DNA of 13,964 nt from CAZUMH01 sp964621645 (GTDB lineage Bacteria; Zhuqueibacterota; QNDG01; JAGLOF01), in NCBI GenBank assembly GCA_964621645.1, contig CAZUMH010000092.1, forward strand, positions 1 to 13,964, in the 5' to 3' direction. This document shows positions 13,595 through 13,964 of the stretch, one piece after another. Numbering within the stretch: position 1 is the first letter of the stretch; each line of letters opens with the position of its first letter. The notes below the pieces were generated by a model. It was not told where the DNA came from. It worked only from the letters and a program-made list of their open reading frames with translations, and did no database searches. Both the position numbers and the translations under genes were made by a program.

Positions 13595-13964
13595 TGCCTT
13601 TGGAAATAACAGAAAACAAGGACATTTTTCCCGCAATGATCGATAAATCAAAAAATTCAACAATAACGAGAGATGCTTACTTCTGGACTGTGGTCGTTCT
13701 GATCATCACAGTAACCGCACTGCATTATTTTACTCCGACCAGGCTGTCACATTTCCATGAAATATTCCGTCGGTTGTATTATATCCCCATCATTATGGCG
13801 GCTTTCCGTTTCGGATTAAAAGGAGGCTTTCTGGCCTCTCTCAGTGTCGGCCTTCTTTATCTGCCGCATGTGGTTTTCCAATGGAGCGGGCCTTTTTTGA
13901 ACAATCTTGTTCGTTTCATGGAGATCATACTATTTTTAACAGTGGGGACTCTATCCGGACTTTT
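13591..13964 (+). CDS. Membrane sensor histidine kinase, N-terminal part (cut by window edge)
   Basis: An open frame starts at ATG 13591, overlapping the upstream TGA by ATGA, and runs out of the window after 124 codons. A polar N-terminus (1-28) is followed by several hydrophobic segments (about 30-47, 62-78, 80-97, 108-124). The pattern LHYFTPTRLSHFHEIFRRLY (44-63), then YIPIIMAAFRFGLKGG and LLYLPHVVFQWSG, is one I associate with the membrane sensor part of bacterial histidine kinases, which usually continue into PAS, HisKA and HATPase domains. Those domains would lie beyond the window, so the kinase assignment rests on the membrane part alone. A second ATG at 13594 is equally possible as the start. 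Confidence 0.65.
   Translation, partial: MMPLEITENKDIFPAMIDKSKNSTITRDAYFWTVVVLIITVTALHYFTPTRLSHFHEIFRRLYYIPIIMAAFRFGLKGGFLASLSVGLLYLPHVVFQWSGPFLNNLVRFMEIILFLTVGTLSGL

Noticed and set aside
13382..13663. Minus-strand open stretch over the end of the AIR-synthase-like gene
   Set aside because: It overlaps two better-supported + strand genes and has no recognisable domain.
1..13964. tRNA, rRNA, insertion sequence or attachment site
   Set aside because: Reading both strands I saw no cloverleaf with a CCA end, no rRNA-like sequence, no transposase and no terminal inverted repeats.

Overview
The window reads as a chromosomal stretch from an uncultured Gram-negative (two-membrane) bacterium of roughly 50% GC. 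The outer-membrane-type beta-barrel protein, the periplasmic topology of several products and the style of the degraded Ser/Thr kinase suggest the FCB/Fibrobacterota/KSB1-like part of the tree. This placement is inference from gene content, not a phylogenetic result. All recognisable genes lie on the + strand.

Layout: (1) 3-475, a decayed and truncated Hanks-type Ser/Thr kinase, then about 300 bases with no supportable gene. (2) 776-11029, a tightly packed signalling locus: RsbW-like anti-sigma kinase, STAS anti-anti-sigma factor, ECF sigma factor, single-pass anti-sigma protein, a 708-residue membrane-anchored protein made almost wholly of a 12-residue repeat (51 full copies plus a partial one), a 997-residue outer-membrane gluzincin/propeller/beta-barrel protein, a PrsW-type intramembrane protease, a GAF-SpoIIE phosphatase and a second STAS protein. 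Five of these genes overlap or lie within about 60 bases of a neighbour. (3) 11304-13964, a second group: a ferritin-like diiron protein, a nitroreductase, an AIR-synthase/HypE-like protein broken by a frameshift at a run of five G, and the start of a membrane sensor histidine kinase cut off by the window edge.

Working model (inference): the central locus is a trans-envelope signalling system. It combines two regulatory logics that usually occur apart: an ECF sigma/anti-sigma pair with a PrsW protease that could cut the anti-sigma factor in the membrane, and a partner-switching set (kinase, two STAS proteins, phosphatase). Between them sit an outer-membrane protein with an HELVH zinc-protease site and the periplasmic repeat protein. 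The repeat protein is the most unusual object here. Its 12-residue unit looks like a doubled hexad, does not fit the coiled-coil heptad, and carries a 975-base block duplication marked by shared irregular units.
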